Below, piece by piece: positions 1-7,977 of a stretch of DNA of 64,000 bases; position 1 is the first letter of the stretch; each line of letters opens with the position of its first letter. Location: positions 1 to 64,000 of the forward strand of contig JADHUV010000012.1 in the NCBI GenBank assembly GCA_016784355.1, read 5' to 3'. The DNA is from Nitrospira sp. GTDB lineage: Bacteria; Nitrospirota; Thermodesulfovibrionia; UBA6902. The notes under the pieces were generated by a model. The model saw only the letters and a program-made list of their open reading frames with translations. It was not told the DNA's origin and did not search any database. The translations under genes and the position numbers were made by a program.

Positions 1-873
1 ATCAAGGTTACCTTGGACAACAGCATCCGGGCCGAGTCTTTTAATTGCATCGTCCAGATTGATTCTCCAGTCAACACCGTAGGCATCAGCACCGGCAGTC
101 TTGATCTCTTCCAGAAGTCCGGCTGTCTCACCAACAAAATAAATAATTGGAACGGGCGCCATGTTCTGTTCTTTCATCCAGCGTTTGAGTTCTGTAATTA
201 TGCGCTGAACATATTTCAATGCGTATTTCTTGAAATGGTGCGGCATGAAGATGCCTCCCCATGTATCAAAGATCTGGATAGCCTGCGCCCCGGCAGCTAT
301 CTGGGCCCGCAGATATTCGGTGATTGTTGCAGTGACCTTGTCCATAAATTTTTCGTATACATCAGGTGCTTCAAAGATCAGTCTTTTTGTATTTAGAAAG
401 TTCTTTGATGTACCGCCTTCAACCATGTACGTGCCTGTTGTGAAAGGGGCTCCGGCAAAACCTATCAGAGGCACCCGACCCTCAAGCTCTTTTCTGAGCA
501 GACGTATAGCATCCATTACGAAACCCATTGTATCCTCAGGGTCCGGTACGCAAAGTTTGTCGACCGCTGCAGCATCTCTTATCGGAGGTCCGAGCAATGG
601 TCCCTTGCCTTCATGGAATTCCAGTCCCTGTCCCATCGCCTGGCATGGGATCAGGATGTCTGAAAAGAGAATGGCCGCATCGACCTTCAATATATCTATA
701 GGCTGCATAGTTACTTCTGCTGCGAGTTCCGGATTTTTGCACATCGTAAGGAAATCGGCCTTGCCGCGGATCGCCCTGTATTCCGGCATATACCTTCCAG
801 CCTGTCTCATGATCCATACAGGCGTATATGGTACTTCTTCTCCCCAGCATGCTTTTAAAAATGTATCGTTCAT
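1..873 (-). CDS. hemE: Uroporphyrinogen decarboxylase (partial, C-terminus beyond the window)
   Basis: HemE decarboxylates uroporphyrinogen III to coproporphyrinogen III in the cytoplasm, a step of heme synthesis. I translated the minus strand from the ATG at 871-873, and the frame stays open for 291 codons to the window edge. The N-terminus carries the family signature RQAGRYMPEYR at about residues 23-33, and FSDILIP and GFAGAPFT follow in the expected order. The family is usually about 340-350 residues, so roughly the last 50 are missing. A strong ribosome site (GGAGG) lies 5 bases before the ATG. It is followed upstream (960-2036, same strand) by a radical SAM protein of the heme-modifying type, which supports a heme operon. 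Confidence 0.96.
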   Translation of the reverse strand, partial: MNDTFLKACWGEEVPYTPVWIMRQAGRYMPEYRAIRGKADFLTMCKNPELAAEVTMQPIDILKVDAAILFSDILIPCQAMGQGLEFHEGKGPLLGPPIRDAAAVDKLCVPDPEDTMGFVMDAIRLLRKELEGRVPLIGFAGAPFTTGTYMVEGGTSKNFLNTKRLIFEAPDVYEKFMDKVTATITEYLRAQIAAGAQAIQIFDTWGGIFMPHHFKKYALKYVQRIITELKRWMKEQNMAPVPIIYFVGETAGLLEEIKTAGADAYGVDWRINLDDAIKRLGPDAVVQGNLD

Positions 874-959
874 TATTCCTCCAAAGTATAAATAGTTGAC
901 AATTAGCTATCGGTTAATGACCCATGCCCGTTGGAATTTTTACCGGCATGTTGCATATG

Positions 960-2036
960 CTATTTTTTATCTACCTGTAATTTCCTTGGTATGTATCCGC
1001 AAAAAGGTTCTTCTTCCATATAGTCGCCTGTGATGGCGTAGGCCCTGGCCCTGCAGCCTCCGCAGACGTTTACATATTCACATGAGCCGCATCTTCCCTT
1101 GTAGCTTTTAAAGTCCCGCATGTCCTTAAAGAGCTGGGAGTTTTCCCATATGTGCTGAAAGGAATTTTCTTTCAGATTTCCGGCAGACATTGGAAAGTAG
1201 CTGCAGGGAAGCAGATTTTCATCTACATCAATAAGGCAGATGACCTGTCCGGCAAGACAACCCTTTGAGCCTCCAGTAGAAAACTTCAGTGTCCTGCGCT
1301 TGAATTTTTCACCATCTTCCTTCTGCTTTTGCAGAACCATCCTGTAATAATGAGGTGCGCAGGTAGGACGGACAAGCAGTTCATCCTCCTCTTTTTCCAT
1401 CTCATAATGCCAATCAAGTATCTCTTCATAATCTTCAAGCGAGATAAGCTCATTCATGATCTCCTCGCCCCTGCCTGTCGGTACGATCATGAACATGTAC
1501 CAGGCCGTAGCACCGAGTTCTTTGGCGAGTTTGTAGACTTTAGGGATTTCTTCCTGGTTTCGCTTTGTAAATGAAGAATTTATCAGGAACTTGATACCGT
1601 GCTTATTAAATAGCTTTGTTGCATTGACAACCCCTTCGAAGGCGCCTTTCTGGCTGCGGAAATCATCATGAACTTCAACCGTAGCACCATCAAGGCTTAG
1701 AGATACCATCTTGATTCCGGCCTCTTTCATCTTTAAACATATCTCCTCAGTTACAAGAGAACCGTTTGTGGCAATACACATTCTGAAACCTTTATTGGTT
1801 CCATATTGTGCGAGATCGAATATATCTTTCCTCAGCAGCGGCTCTCCACCTGAAAGTACCATAACCGGCTGAGCATAGCTGGCTATATCATCAATTATTC
1901 TATAGCCTTCTTCTGTTGAGAAGTCTTCGTGGCCATGTGTATCCATTGTGGAGGAAGATCTACAGTGAACACAGTTGAAATTGCACTTTCTGGTTATTTC
2001 CCATGCGACCCATTTAGGTACGAATTCTTCAATCAT
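960..2036 (-). CDS. Radical SAM/SPASM protein, AhbD/NirJ-like (heme biosynthesis type)
   Basis: The protein has 358 residues. The radical SAM cluster motif CxxxCxxC is at Cys18, Cys22 and Cys25, followed by LSGGEPLLR (the GGE motif). A C-terminal SPASM-like cysteine region ([19 protein letters not shown]) would bind an auxiliary [4Fe-4S] cluster. The [14 protein letters not shown] stretch resembles AhbD/NirJ proteins, which remove or modify propionate side chains on heme precursors. Position next to hemE and hemW agrees with tetrapyrrole work. AhbC, AhbD, NirJ and PqqE-like proteins are close relatives, so the exact reaction cannot be fixed from sequence alone. The start is an ATG with a GGAGTGAG ribosome site. 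Confidence 0.8.
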   Translation of the reverse strand: MIEEFVPKWVAWEITRKCNFNCVHCRSSSTMDTHGHEDFSTEEGYRIIDDIASYAQPVMVLSGGEPLLRKDIFDLAQYGTNKGFRMCIATNGSLVTEEICLKMKEAGIKMVSLSLDGATVEVHDDFRSQKGAFEGVVNATKLFNKHGIKFLINSSFTKRNQEEIPKVYKLAKELGATAWYMFMIVPTGRGEEIMNELISLEDYEEILDWHYEMEKEEDELLVRPTCAPHYYRMVLQKQKEDGEKFKRRTLKFSTGGSKGCLAGQVICLIDVDENLLPCSYFPMSAGNLKENSFQHIWENSQLFKDMRDFKSYKGRCGSCEYVNVCGGCRARAYAITGDYMEEEPFCGYIPRKLQVDKK

Positions 2037-2059
2037 AAATTCTCACTCCTATAGTATAG

Positions 2060-2075
2060 TTGCGCAACAGCGCAA
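2060..2075. promoter_or_regulatory. Inverted repeat TTGCGC-N4-GCGCAA upstream of the radical SAM gene
   Basis: A perfect 6-bp inverted repeat with a 4-base centre lies about 25 bp before the start of the radical SAM gene, beside a TATACT hexamer on the minus strand. It could be an operator or a small hairpin in the leader. No regulator can be named. Confidence 0.35.
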
Positions 2076-2132
2076 ATGCCTTATTATTGTACATATTTTG
2101 AGATTGTTATGGAAGAGATACAGAAGGTCTGC

Positions 2133-3281
2133 TCATATAAACCGCTCAAATACTTCATTGGAAAGCACCAGTCCCCTTCTGGTGAGTCTGAGTTCTGACT
2201 CATAGGAACATTCTGAGGCTGATATCTCTATCAGTCCCATAGCTGTAAGTTCTTTTATTTCTTTTACATATATAGTGAGAAGATTTTTTTTGTAACGCTT
2301 TGCAAAAGACTCGATGCAAACACCTCGTGTCTTTCTCATTCCGAGAAACAGTGCCTCCGAGAACGCTTCTTCATCAGTTATAAAGCGGGGGTCTTGAAAG
2401 GGAAGGTTCCCTTGTGAAAAAGTCTGGATGTATTTGTTTATGTCCGATATGTTTGCGCTGCGAACTTTATCGACAAATGAGTGAGCCCCGATTCCTGCTG
2501 CATAACACGTCCCGCGGTCCCAGTAGTTTAAGTTGTGGCGGCACTCTTTATCATTCTTGGCAAAGTTTGAGATTTCATAGTGGGCATAGCCTTTTGAGTC
2601 AAGGTAATCTATGGCATGGTAGTACATGTCAATGATCTCTTCTTCGCAGTCTTGAGATATAAGACTGGCATTGGCCGGGTTTTTCATAAATAAAGACAGC
2701 TCGGTATCCTTTTCAAAGGTTAGCTCATAGGCAGAGATATGTTGAGGTCTCAGGCTGACTGCAGTTTTTAAATTGTAATGCCAGGAGTCCTGCGTTTGAC
2801 CTGGGAGTCCGTATATAAGATCTATTCCAATATTGGTGAAGCCGGCTTCCCTGCCAATTTCGATAGAACGGCGAGCTTCCTCCGAAGAATGAATCCTGCC
2901 AAGCAGTGCAAGTTCCTGATCATTGAATGACTGCATACCGATGCTCAGCCGGTTGATCCCAGCCTGTCTTAATAATGTAAGCTTTTTAATATCAAGGGTT
3001 CCGGGGTTCGCCTCGATGGTTGCCTCGTAATTTTCTATAAAGGAAAAGTGTTGAAATACCGTATTCAGCAGGGAATGAAGCTGGTCTGTTGAGAGGGTGG
3101 TTGGAGTGCCGCCGCCGATAAAAAGTGTTGATATAGGATGCTTATTAGGCAGTCTGGAGATTTCTATCTTAAGCGCAGAGATATAGCTATCCGCTAATGC
3201 CGGATTATAAATGCCCGATATGAAATCGCAGTAACTACAGCGTTTTAGACAAAAGGGAATGTGGATATAGAGTCCGGGCAT
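2133..3281 (-). CDS. hemW: Radical SAM heme chaperone HemW
   Basis: This 382-residue protein belongs to the HemN-like family. HemW binds heme and delivers it to respiratory proteins; it was long misannotated as oxygen-independent coproporphyrinogen oxidase. The N-terminus MPGLYIHIPF runs into CLKRCSYC (Cys11, Cys15, Cys18), the cluster motif. The glycine motif FIGGGTPT follows, then IEANPGT and a C-terminal HemN-like domain. The length fits HemW rather than HemN (about 450). There is no Shine-Dalgarno sequence, and a TATAAT hexamer ends 5 nt before the ATG, so the mRNA may be leaderless. The position close to hemE fits heme metabolism. Confidence 0.9.
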   Translation of the reverse strand: MPGLYIHIPFCLKRCSYCDFISGIYNPALADSYISALKIEISRLPNKHPISTLFIGGGTPTTLSTDQLHSLLNTVFQHFSFIENYEATIEANPGTLDIKKLTLLRQAGINRLSIGMQSFNDQELALLGRIHSSEEARRSIEIGREAGFTNIGIDLIYGLPGQTQDSWHYNLKTAVSLRPQHISAYELTFEKDTELSLFMKNPANASLISQDCEEEIIDMYYHAIDYLDSKGYAHYEISNFAKNDKECRHNLNYWDRGTCYAAGIGAHSFVDKVRSANISDINKYIQTFSQGNLPFQDPRFITDEEAFSEALFLGMRKTRGVCIESFAKRYKKNLLTIYVKEIKELTAMGLIEISASECSYESELRLTRRGLVLSNEVFERFI

Positions 3282-3286
3282 GAATG

Positions 3287-3315
3287 ATTATAGCAGGGCG
3301 ACGTGAAACTGTTCA
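3287..3315 (-). promoter_or_regulatory. Promoter of hemW, probably giving a leaderless mRNA
   Basis: On the minus strand a -35 box TGAACA (3310-3315) is separated by 17 bp from a perfect -10 box TATAAT (3287-3292). Only 5 bases lie between the -10 box and the hemW ATG (3279-3281), so transcription would begin at or next to the start codon. No ribosome site is visible. Confidence 0.6.
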
Positions 3316-3321
3316 GGTCGT

Positions 3322-3519
3322 TTAAAGCAGCTTCATTGCCCGGTCAAACAGGCCATTCATTTTTTTGCTCTCTGTTGAAATTTCCTTCAGTATTTCTGCG
3401 ACATCTTCCTGATTCAGTTTGCGGGCCTTTGATTCCCACTCGCTGTATGTTGTTATATGTGCGTCATTATGTTCTTTCCAGTGGCTGAGCAGGTGTTTCA
3501 GTTTTTCAATATCATTCAT
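3322..3519 (-). CDS. Small helical protein, 65 aa, next to a metal permease
   Basis: A conserved-looking small protein, charged and probably all-helical, with an N-terminal stretch LKHLLSHWKEHNDAH rich in His, Trp and Glu. It lies 34 bp downstream of the His-rich permease gene (3554-4273) on the same strand, so the two are probably cotranscribed. I do not recognise a named family with certainty. The His residues and the neighbour suggest, but do not prove, a role in metal handling. A ribosome site (AAAAGGAGC) precedes the ATG. Confidence 0.65.
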   Translation of the reverse strand: MNDIEKLKHLLSHWKEHNDAHITTYSEWESKARKLNQEDVAEILKEISTESKKMNGLFDRAMKLL

Positions 3520-3553
3520 ACTACGGTGCTCCTTTTCGGGATATAAAGTTTAA

Positions 3554-4273
3554 TTAAAGTCCGAGAAATAAAATTGATATTCCGCAGAAAGAGACTATTG
3601 CGCCTGCTATGGCGTGTGTGTATCTTTCCAGGTTTATTGATCTCATAAGATCTCTTTTGTAGCTGGCAATCATTACCACGGTAAGCATTGTGAGGATTGT
3701 GACAAGCGCGAAGACGCCTGATACAAGCCAGACGGATGTCATGCTGTTTTTTGCAGCCGGGTACATAAGCATGGGTATTAAGGGCTCGCATGGACCGAGA
3801 ACAAAAATTACGAAAAGAACCCAGGGTGTCAGGCTTTTAGAACCTGCTGCTTTATGTACATGTGCATGTTCGCTGCTATGAGTATGTTTGTGTGAATGAG
3901 CATCTCCTGCTTCATGGGCATGTTCGTGTCGGTGCGGCCTGTTGCGAATGGCTTTCCTTATTCCCCATACAAGGTATGTCAGTCCGAAGGCCAGCAGACC
4001 CCAGGCCGCAATATTTCCGCGAAATGATTCAAACGCGGTCAGTTTGGAAAGAGTGAGTCCGAAGGCTATGCCTAAAAATCCCAGCATGATTGAGCTTGCC
4101 ACATGCCCTGCTCCGCAAAGGATAGTTACCCATACTGTCTTGCTGGTCGACCATTTACCTGATCGGGACATCATTATAAACGGTAGATAATGGTCCGGGC
4201 CTAAAAGCGTATGAAAAAAAGCTATGGAGGCTGAAGTGCCTAAAAGGATTAGTAATTCGCTGGATATATCCAT
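3554..4273 (-). CDS. UreH/NicO-like membrane permease with a His-rich loop (probable Ni/Co transport)
   Basis: This 239-residue protein has about six hydrophobic segments. The first contains FHTLLGPDHYLPF, related to the H-x(4)-D-H signature of nickel/cobalt transporters but with one extra residue between the His and the Asp. A cytoplasmic loop at about residues 105-145 is packed with His (HRHEHAHEAGDAHSHKH and so on), typical of nickel or cobalt binding. I chose the ATG at 4271-4273. A longer reading from TTG at 4315 would begin inside the U-run of a terminator-like hairpin and lacks membrane character. The gene also resembles UreH-domain and TauE/SafE-type exporters, so the direction of transport is open. 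CooT at 13120-13308 is another sign of nickel use. Confidence 0.75.
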   Translation of the reverse strand: MDISSELLILLGTSASIAFFHTLLGPDHYLPFIMMSRSGKWSTSKTVWVTILCGAGHVASSIMLGFLGIAFGLTLSKLTAFESFRGNIAAWGLLAFGLTYLVWGIRKAIRNRPHRHEHAHEAGDAHSHKHTHSSEHAHVHKAAGSKSLTPWVLFVIFVLGPCEPLIPMLMYPAAKNSMTSVWLVSGVFALVTILTMLTVVMIASYKRDLMRSINLERYTHAIAGAIVSFCGISILFLGL

Positions 4274-4313
4274 AAGATAAATTGCTCGATTAAGGTTTTT
4301 ATATTTAAAACGC

Positions 4314-4361
4314 AAAAAGCCGCGAAGTCATCAGGTCTTCAGACCCGTCAGCCTTCGTGGC
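4314..4361 (-). promoter_or_regulatory. Terminator-like hairpin in the permease leader, with a kink-turn-like internal loop
   Basis: Read on the minus strand, GCCACGAAG (4361-4353) pairs with CTTCGCGGC (4327-4319) and is followed directly by five T residues (4318-4314). An inner stem GGTC/GACC is capped by TGAA. The internal loop between the stems has CTGA on one side and TGATGA on the other, the two short sequences that make kink-turns in box C/D RNAs. It sits about 40 nt before the permease ATG. It looks like a leader attenuator or regulatory RNA; no known riboswitch class was recognised. Confidence 0.5.
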
Positions 4362-4368
4362 TGGTATA

Positions 4369-4398
4369 TTAATATCACAATATTGGCCATGCTGTCAA
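4369..4398 (-). promoter_or_regulatory. Promoter of the metal permease gene
   Basis: On the minus strand a perfect -35 box TTGACA (4393-4398) is followed after 18 bp by TATTAA (4369-4374). Transcription would begin close to 4362, at the 5' foot of the hairpin at 4319-4361. Confidence 0.5.
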
Positions 4399-4436
4399 GA
4401 AAATATTGGCTCTTACTAATTCTGATGCGGGTTTAA

Positions 4437-4465
4437 TTGACCTTGCTCTGTAACTTTGTTAGTAT
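4437..4465 (+). promoter_or_regulatory. Promoter of the M16 peptidase pair
   Basis: TTGACC (4437-4442), a 17-bp spacer and TAGTAT (4460-4465) form a good promoter whose start would fall at about 4472, next to the ATG at 4474. A TTGGAG sequence at 4465-4470 could instead serve as a ribosome site for a longer transcript. Confidence 0.45.
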
Positions 4466-4473
4466 TGGAGATT

Positions 4474-5823
4474 ATGAAAAAATATACCTTGTTTTTTGGG
4501 CTTTTGTTTTTAATCTATGCATGTGTGCCTGCTGCTTCGGTCAGGAATGAGGTCGCTGTGCCTGTCTCGGAAGGGCCTGTTTATGAGGAGACTCTTGATA
4601 ACGGGCTGAAGGTTCTTATTATTCAGGATGCCAGTGCCCCTCTTGCTGTTTTTCAAGTATGGTACGATGCCGGATCAATTCATGAGCAGATAGGTAAAAC
4701 AGGTCTGAGCCATCTTCTTGAGCATATGATGTTTAAGGGTACGGAAAGACACGGGCCGAAGACCTTTTCCAGGATGATAAAGCGGGTAGGTGGTCTGGAC
4801 AATGCCGGCACGAGTAAGGACTATGTCTTTTATTATCAGAAACTGGCGCCGGACAGGCTTGAACTGTCTATAAAACTTGAGGCAGACAGGATGCAAAATT
4901 TACTGCTTGATCATGACGAAACCCTTTCAGAAAGGGATGTTGTGATGGAAGAGCGGAGGATGCGCTATGAGGATGATCCGCAAAATCTGGTATATGAAGA
5001 AGTGGTCTCAGCTGCCTTTAAGAACCATCCCTATCGCTGGCCCGTTATAGGCTGGATGCAGGACCTTCAGAATGCCAGTGTTGCAGATCTTCGGGAATAC
5101 TACAGTACTCGCTACGTGCCGAATAATGCCTTTATTATTGTTGCAGGCAATATAGATCTGCCCGCAGTGATGGCTTCTATAAAGAGGGAGTTTGGAAAGA
5201 TTCCGAGGGGACCGCAATTGAAACCGCTTGATGTTCAGGAGCCGGTGCAGAGGGGTGAAAGAAGGGTTTATGTGAGGAAAGAGGCAGAACTGCCTTATGT
5301 CTTAAGCTCGTACAGGGCCCCGAATATTGAAAGTCCTGACAGCTTTGCACTTGAGGTTCTGGCCGTGATTTTGTCAGATGGGAAAAGTTCTCGTATATAT
5401 AAAAATCTTGTAGACGGTAAACGCCTTGCCCTCTCAGCAGGCGCCTGGTACAGCAGTACTTTCCGGTACCCGTACCTCTTTTCTGTATATGGCACGCCCC
5501 TCCCGGGGAAGTCCATAGATGAACTTGAAGCAGCATTATATGAGGAGCTGGAAGCTTTAAAGAAAGAGGCCCCTTCGGAGAGAGAAGTTCAGAAGGCAAG
5601 AAATCAGGCAGAGGCGGATTTTATCATGGGGCAGGACTCGATATTTTATCAGGCCAGGGTGCTTGCTGAATTTGAACTGCTCGGGGACTGGCGGCTGAAG
5701 GATGAATATTTAGAAGGTATCCGAAACGTAAAACCCGAAGATGTGCAGCGCGTAGCACAAAAGTACCTAGTGCAGGATCAGAGAACTACAGGGACACTCA
5801 TACCTGTTATTAACAAGGAATAA
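4474..5823 (+). CDS. M16 zinc peptidase, catalytic-type subunit, putative lipoprotein
   Basis: This protein has 449 residues. It begins with a signal peptide ending in IYAC (Cys17), so it is probably a lipoprotein. The inverted zinc motif HxxEH is intact (HLLEH at 80-84), with a downstream Glu in ERDVVMEER near residue 160 as the third ligand. Two M16 domains follow. I chose ATG 4474 over a TTG at 4456 because the signal peptide then starts with MKKYTL. The next gene, 2 bp after the stop, encodes a second M16 protein without the zinc motif. Such pairs form heterodimers like the mitochondrial processing peptidase, with one active and one substrate-binding subunit. The likely role is degradation or processing of peptides in the periplasm. 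Confidence 0.9.
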   Translation: MKKYTLFFGLLFLIYACVPAASVRNEVAVPVSEGPVYEETLDNGLKVLIIQDASAPLAVFQVWYDAGSIHEQIGKTGLSHLLEHMMFKGTERHGPKTFSRMIKRVGGLDNAGTSKDYVFYYQKLAPDRLELSIKLEADRMQNLLLDHDETLSERDVVMEERRMRYEDDPQNLVYEEVVSAAFKNHPYRWPVIGWMQDLQNASVADLREYYSTRYVPNNAFIIVAGNIDLPAVMASIKREFGKIPRGPQLKPLDVQEPVQRGERRVYVRKEAELPYVLSSYRAPNIESPDSFALEVLAVILSDGKSSRIYKNLVDGKRLALSAGAWYSSTFRYPYLFSVYGTPLPGKSIDELEAALYEELEALKKEAPSEREVQKARNQAEADFIMGQDSIFYQARVLAEFELLGDWRLKDEYLEGIRNVKPEDVQRVAQKYLVQDQRTTGTLIPVINKE

Positions 5824-5825
5824 AA

Positions 5826-7175
5826 ATGAAAACAAATCTGCTTACGAAGGCTGCGGTAATAGTGCTGACAATAGGCTTTATGGTGGTTTTTACTGCAACC
5901 GCCAGAGCTCTTGATGTCAAGCGGATTGAGCTGCCAAATGGTCTGATTCTGCTTGTAGTTGAAAGGCATAACCTGCCGGTCGTGAAGGTATCGCTTGGTA
6001 TTGATGCGGGCAATCTTTATGAGCCTGAGGATAAGTCAGGTCTTGCAGCTTTAACCGCCTCCATGCTTTCCGAGGGTACGGTCAACAGGTCATCTCAGCA
6101 GATAAGCGAGGCGATTGAGTTTGTGGGCGGATCGGTCGGAGCCTCCAGCGGAAAGGATTATGCATCTGTAAGCCTTTCGATTTTGAAAAAAGATATTGAC
6201 CTTGGATTTGAGCTTATGTCGGATATCCTGCTGAATCCGGCCTTTCCTGCCGATGAAATTGAAAAGAAAGTGGAAAGAATCAAGGGTAGTCTCAGATCCA
6301 GTGAGGAGAATCCCGGATATGTAGGCGCAAGAGAATTTAAGCGCATAGTGATGGGCGCTCATCCTTATGGTCGGCTTGTATCCGGTACTGTGGAGACAAT
6401 TGATAATATTCAGAGGGATGATCTTATTCTGTATCACAAAAAATATTATGCTCCAAACAGGACTGTCATGGCGGTTGTCGGAGATATTACTGCAGATGAA
6501 GTTCGGCAGCTTGTGAATAAATATCTTTCATCATGGAAAACTGCAGATGCTGAGACTGTTTCAGCCGAACACGTAACTGCCGTTTTGAAACGGGAAACGT
6601 ATATGCTGGACAGGGATCTGACACAGGCTAATATTTTAATGGGACACATTGGCGTCAGCAGGGGCGATCCTGATTATTATTCTCTTTCTGTGATGAATTA
6701 TATACTGGGCGGCGGCGGGTTTGCGTCACGTTTGATGGATAATATACGTGATAATAAGGGTCTGGTTTATGACATTCACAGTTATTTTGCTGCTGACAGA
6801 CTTGGCGGTACCTTTCAGATTGGACTTCAGACAAAGAGTGAATCTGCTAATCTTGCAATATCCGAGACGATTAAAGAGATTAACAGGATACGGACGGAGC
6901 TTGTTACAGATGAAGAACTTTCCGATGCAAAGGCATTTTTGACGGGCAGTTTTCCGATGAGGATTGAGACAGGTGAGCGTATTGCCAACTTTCTGGTGGC
7001 GGTTGAGTTGTATGGACTCGGTTCGGATTATGTAGATGAGTATGCTGGTTTTATTAATGCGGTTACCAGTGAGAATATATTGCTGATTGCAAAAAAATAT
7101 CTGCACCCTGAAAAACTGGTAATAGTTGTAGTCGGTGATCAGGAAAAGATCGCACTGCAGGAAGATTTTAGATAA
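5826..7175 (+). CDS. M16 peptidase family, non-catalytic subunit
   Basis: This protein has 449 residues with an N-terminal hydrophobic signal segment. It aligns by pattern with M16 peptidases (NGLILLVVERHNLPVVKV at the first strand), but where HxxEH should be it reads LAALTASMLSEGT, so it cannot bind catalytic zinc. The C-terminal domain keeps FASRLMDNIRDNKGLVY, the Arg/Tyr pair that in this family holds substrate. It probably pairs with the active subunit encoded just upstream. A bidirectional terminator follows at 7192-7227. Confidence 0.88.
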   Translation: MKTNLLTKAAVIVLTIGFMVVFTATARALDVKRIELPNGLILLVVERHNLPVVKVSLGIDAGNLYEPEDKSGLAALTASMLSEGTVNRSSQQISEAIEFVGGSVGASSGKDYASVSLSILKKDIDLGFELMSDILLNPAFPADEIEKKVERIKGSLRSSEENPGYVGAREFKRIVMGAHPYGRLVSGTVETIDNIQRDDLILYHKKYYAPNRTVMAVVGDITADEVRQLVNKYLSSWKTADAETVSAEHVTAVLKRETYMLDRDLTQANILMGHIGVSRGDPDYYSLSVMNYILGGGGFASRLMDNIRDNKGLVYDIHSYFAADRLGGTFQIGLQTKSESANLAISETIKEINRIRTELVTDEELSDAKAFLTGSFPMRIETGERIANFLVAVELYGLGSDYVDEYAGFINAVTSENILLIAKKYLHPEKLVIVVVGDQEKIALQEDFR

Positions 7176-7191
7176 CTCGTACTGAATAAAT

Positions 7192-7227
7192 AAAATACCG
7201 ACAGGCGATGGCCCATCGGTATTTTTT
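7192..7227. terminator. Bidirectional terminator between the M16 operon and the HPF gene
   Basis: AAAATACCGA (7192-7201) pairs with TCGGTATTTT (7216-7225). The A-run and T-run on the two sides let it work for the convergent genes on both strands. Confidence 0.75.
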
Positions 7228-7254
7228 GCTAATATAAATCTGTTTTAAACGGCG

Positions 7255-7788
7255 TTATTGTATTACAGATACCTGGCTTGCCTGGGGACCTTTGTCGCCT
7301 TCCTGTTCAACAAAGCGAACTCTCTGTCCTTTCTCAAGATTGTAAAACTCCTGGTTTAGAACACTGTTTTGGTGAAAATAGATCTCCTTTCCATCATCAG
7401 TAGTAATAAACCCGTAGCCCTTGCTCTGAAATAGTGAGCTAATGAGGGCAGAAGGGGTTGTCTCATGGCGTTTTACATCGCCCCGCTGCTTCCTGGCGGT
7501 ATCCTCCAGTTTTCTGCGTGCAGCCTTAAAGGCATCCCTGATAGAAACATAGATGTCTTCATTCGGCTCATGTTTTATTACTATTTCTGCGCCTGGTACG
7601 GTTATGTCAAGCCTGACATTGTATAAACGGCCGTTTCTGTTGTGTCGATGCGGAGCCTCTACCGTAACTCTGCATCTTGTGATACGGCTATGAAACTTAC
7701 TGAGTTTTTCTGCTTTTTCCTCAATTTCGCTTCTCAGAACCTCGGTCAGTTCAAAATCCCGTGAAGTGATCTGTAAAGGAATTTCCAT
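7255..7788 (-). CDS. HPF/RaiA ribosome-hibernation domain fused to a cold-shock domain
   Basis: This protein has 177 residues. Residues 1-100 match the HPF/RaiA fold (LQITSRDFELTEVLRSEIEEKAEKL, then VRLDITVPG), which binds the 30S decoding region and silences ribosomes. Residues 113-177 are a cold-shock domain with RNP1-like KGYGFI and RNP2-like IYFHQNSV, a nucleic-acid binder. The order HPF then CSD is seen in a known subgroup of this family. A GGAGG ribosome site precedes the ATG. The probable role is protection or silencing of ribosomes under stress, with the cold-shock part touching RNA. Confidence 0.88.
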   Translation of the reverse strand: MEIPLQITSRDFELTEVLRSEIEEKAEKLSKFHSRITRCRVTVEAPHRHNRNGRLYNVRLDITVPGAEIVIKHEPNEDIYVSIRDAFKAARRKLEDTARKQRGDVKRHETTPSALISSLFQSKGYGFITTDDGKEIYFHQNSVLNQEFYNLEKGQRVRFVEQEGDKGPQASQVSVIQ

Positions 7789-7977
7789 TCTGCTACCTCC
7801 GCTGTATCTAAAGGTTAATTACTATATTATTATGGTATCAGTCTAGTAAGTTAGTGTCAAATTATGCCTTGCCGGAATTTATGCAATTCGGGGGTGTGTT
7901 GTAAATATTAGGAAGTAATTAATATAAAATGATAATCTGATATAATCTAATTTGCCCGTAAACCGGAGTATTTATTT

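Noticed and set aside
230-895. Plus-strand ORF of 221 residues over hemE
   Set aside because: Shadow of hemE, which is clearly coded on the minus strand and shows all family motifs.
4274-4315. Extended start of the metal permease at TTG 4315
   Set aside because: The codon lies in the U-run of the leader hairpin, and the extra residues are not membrane-like.
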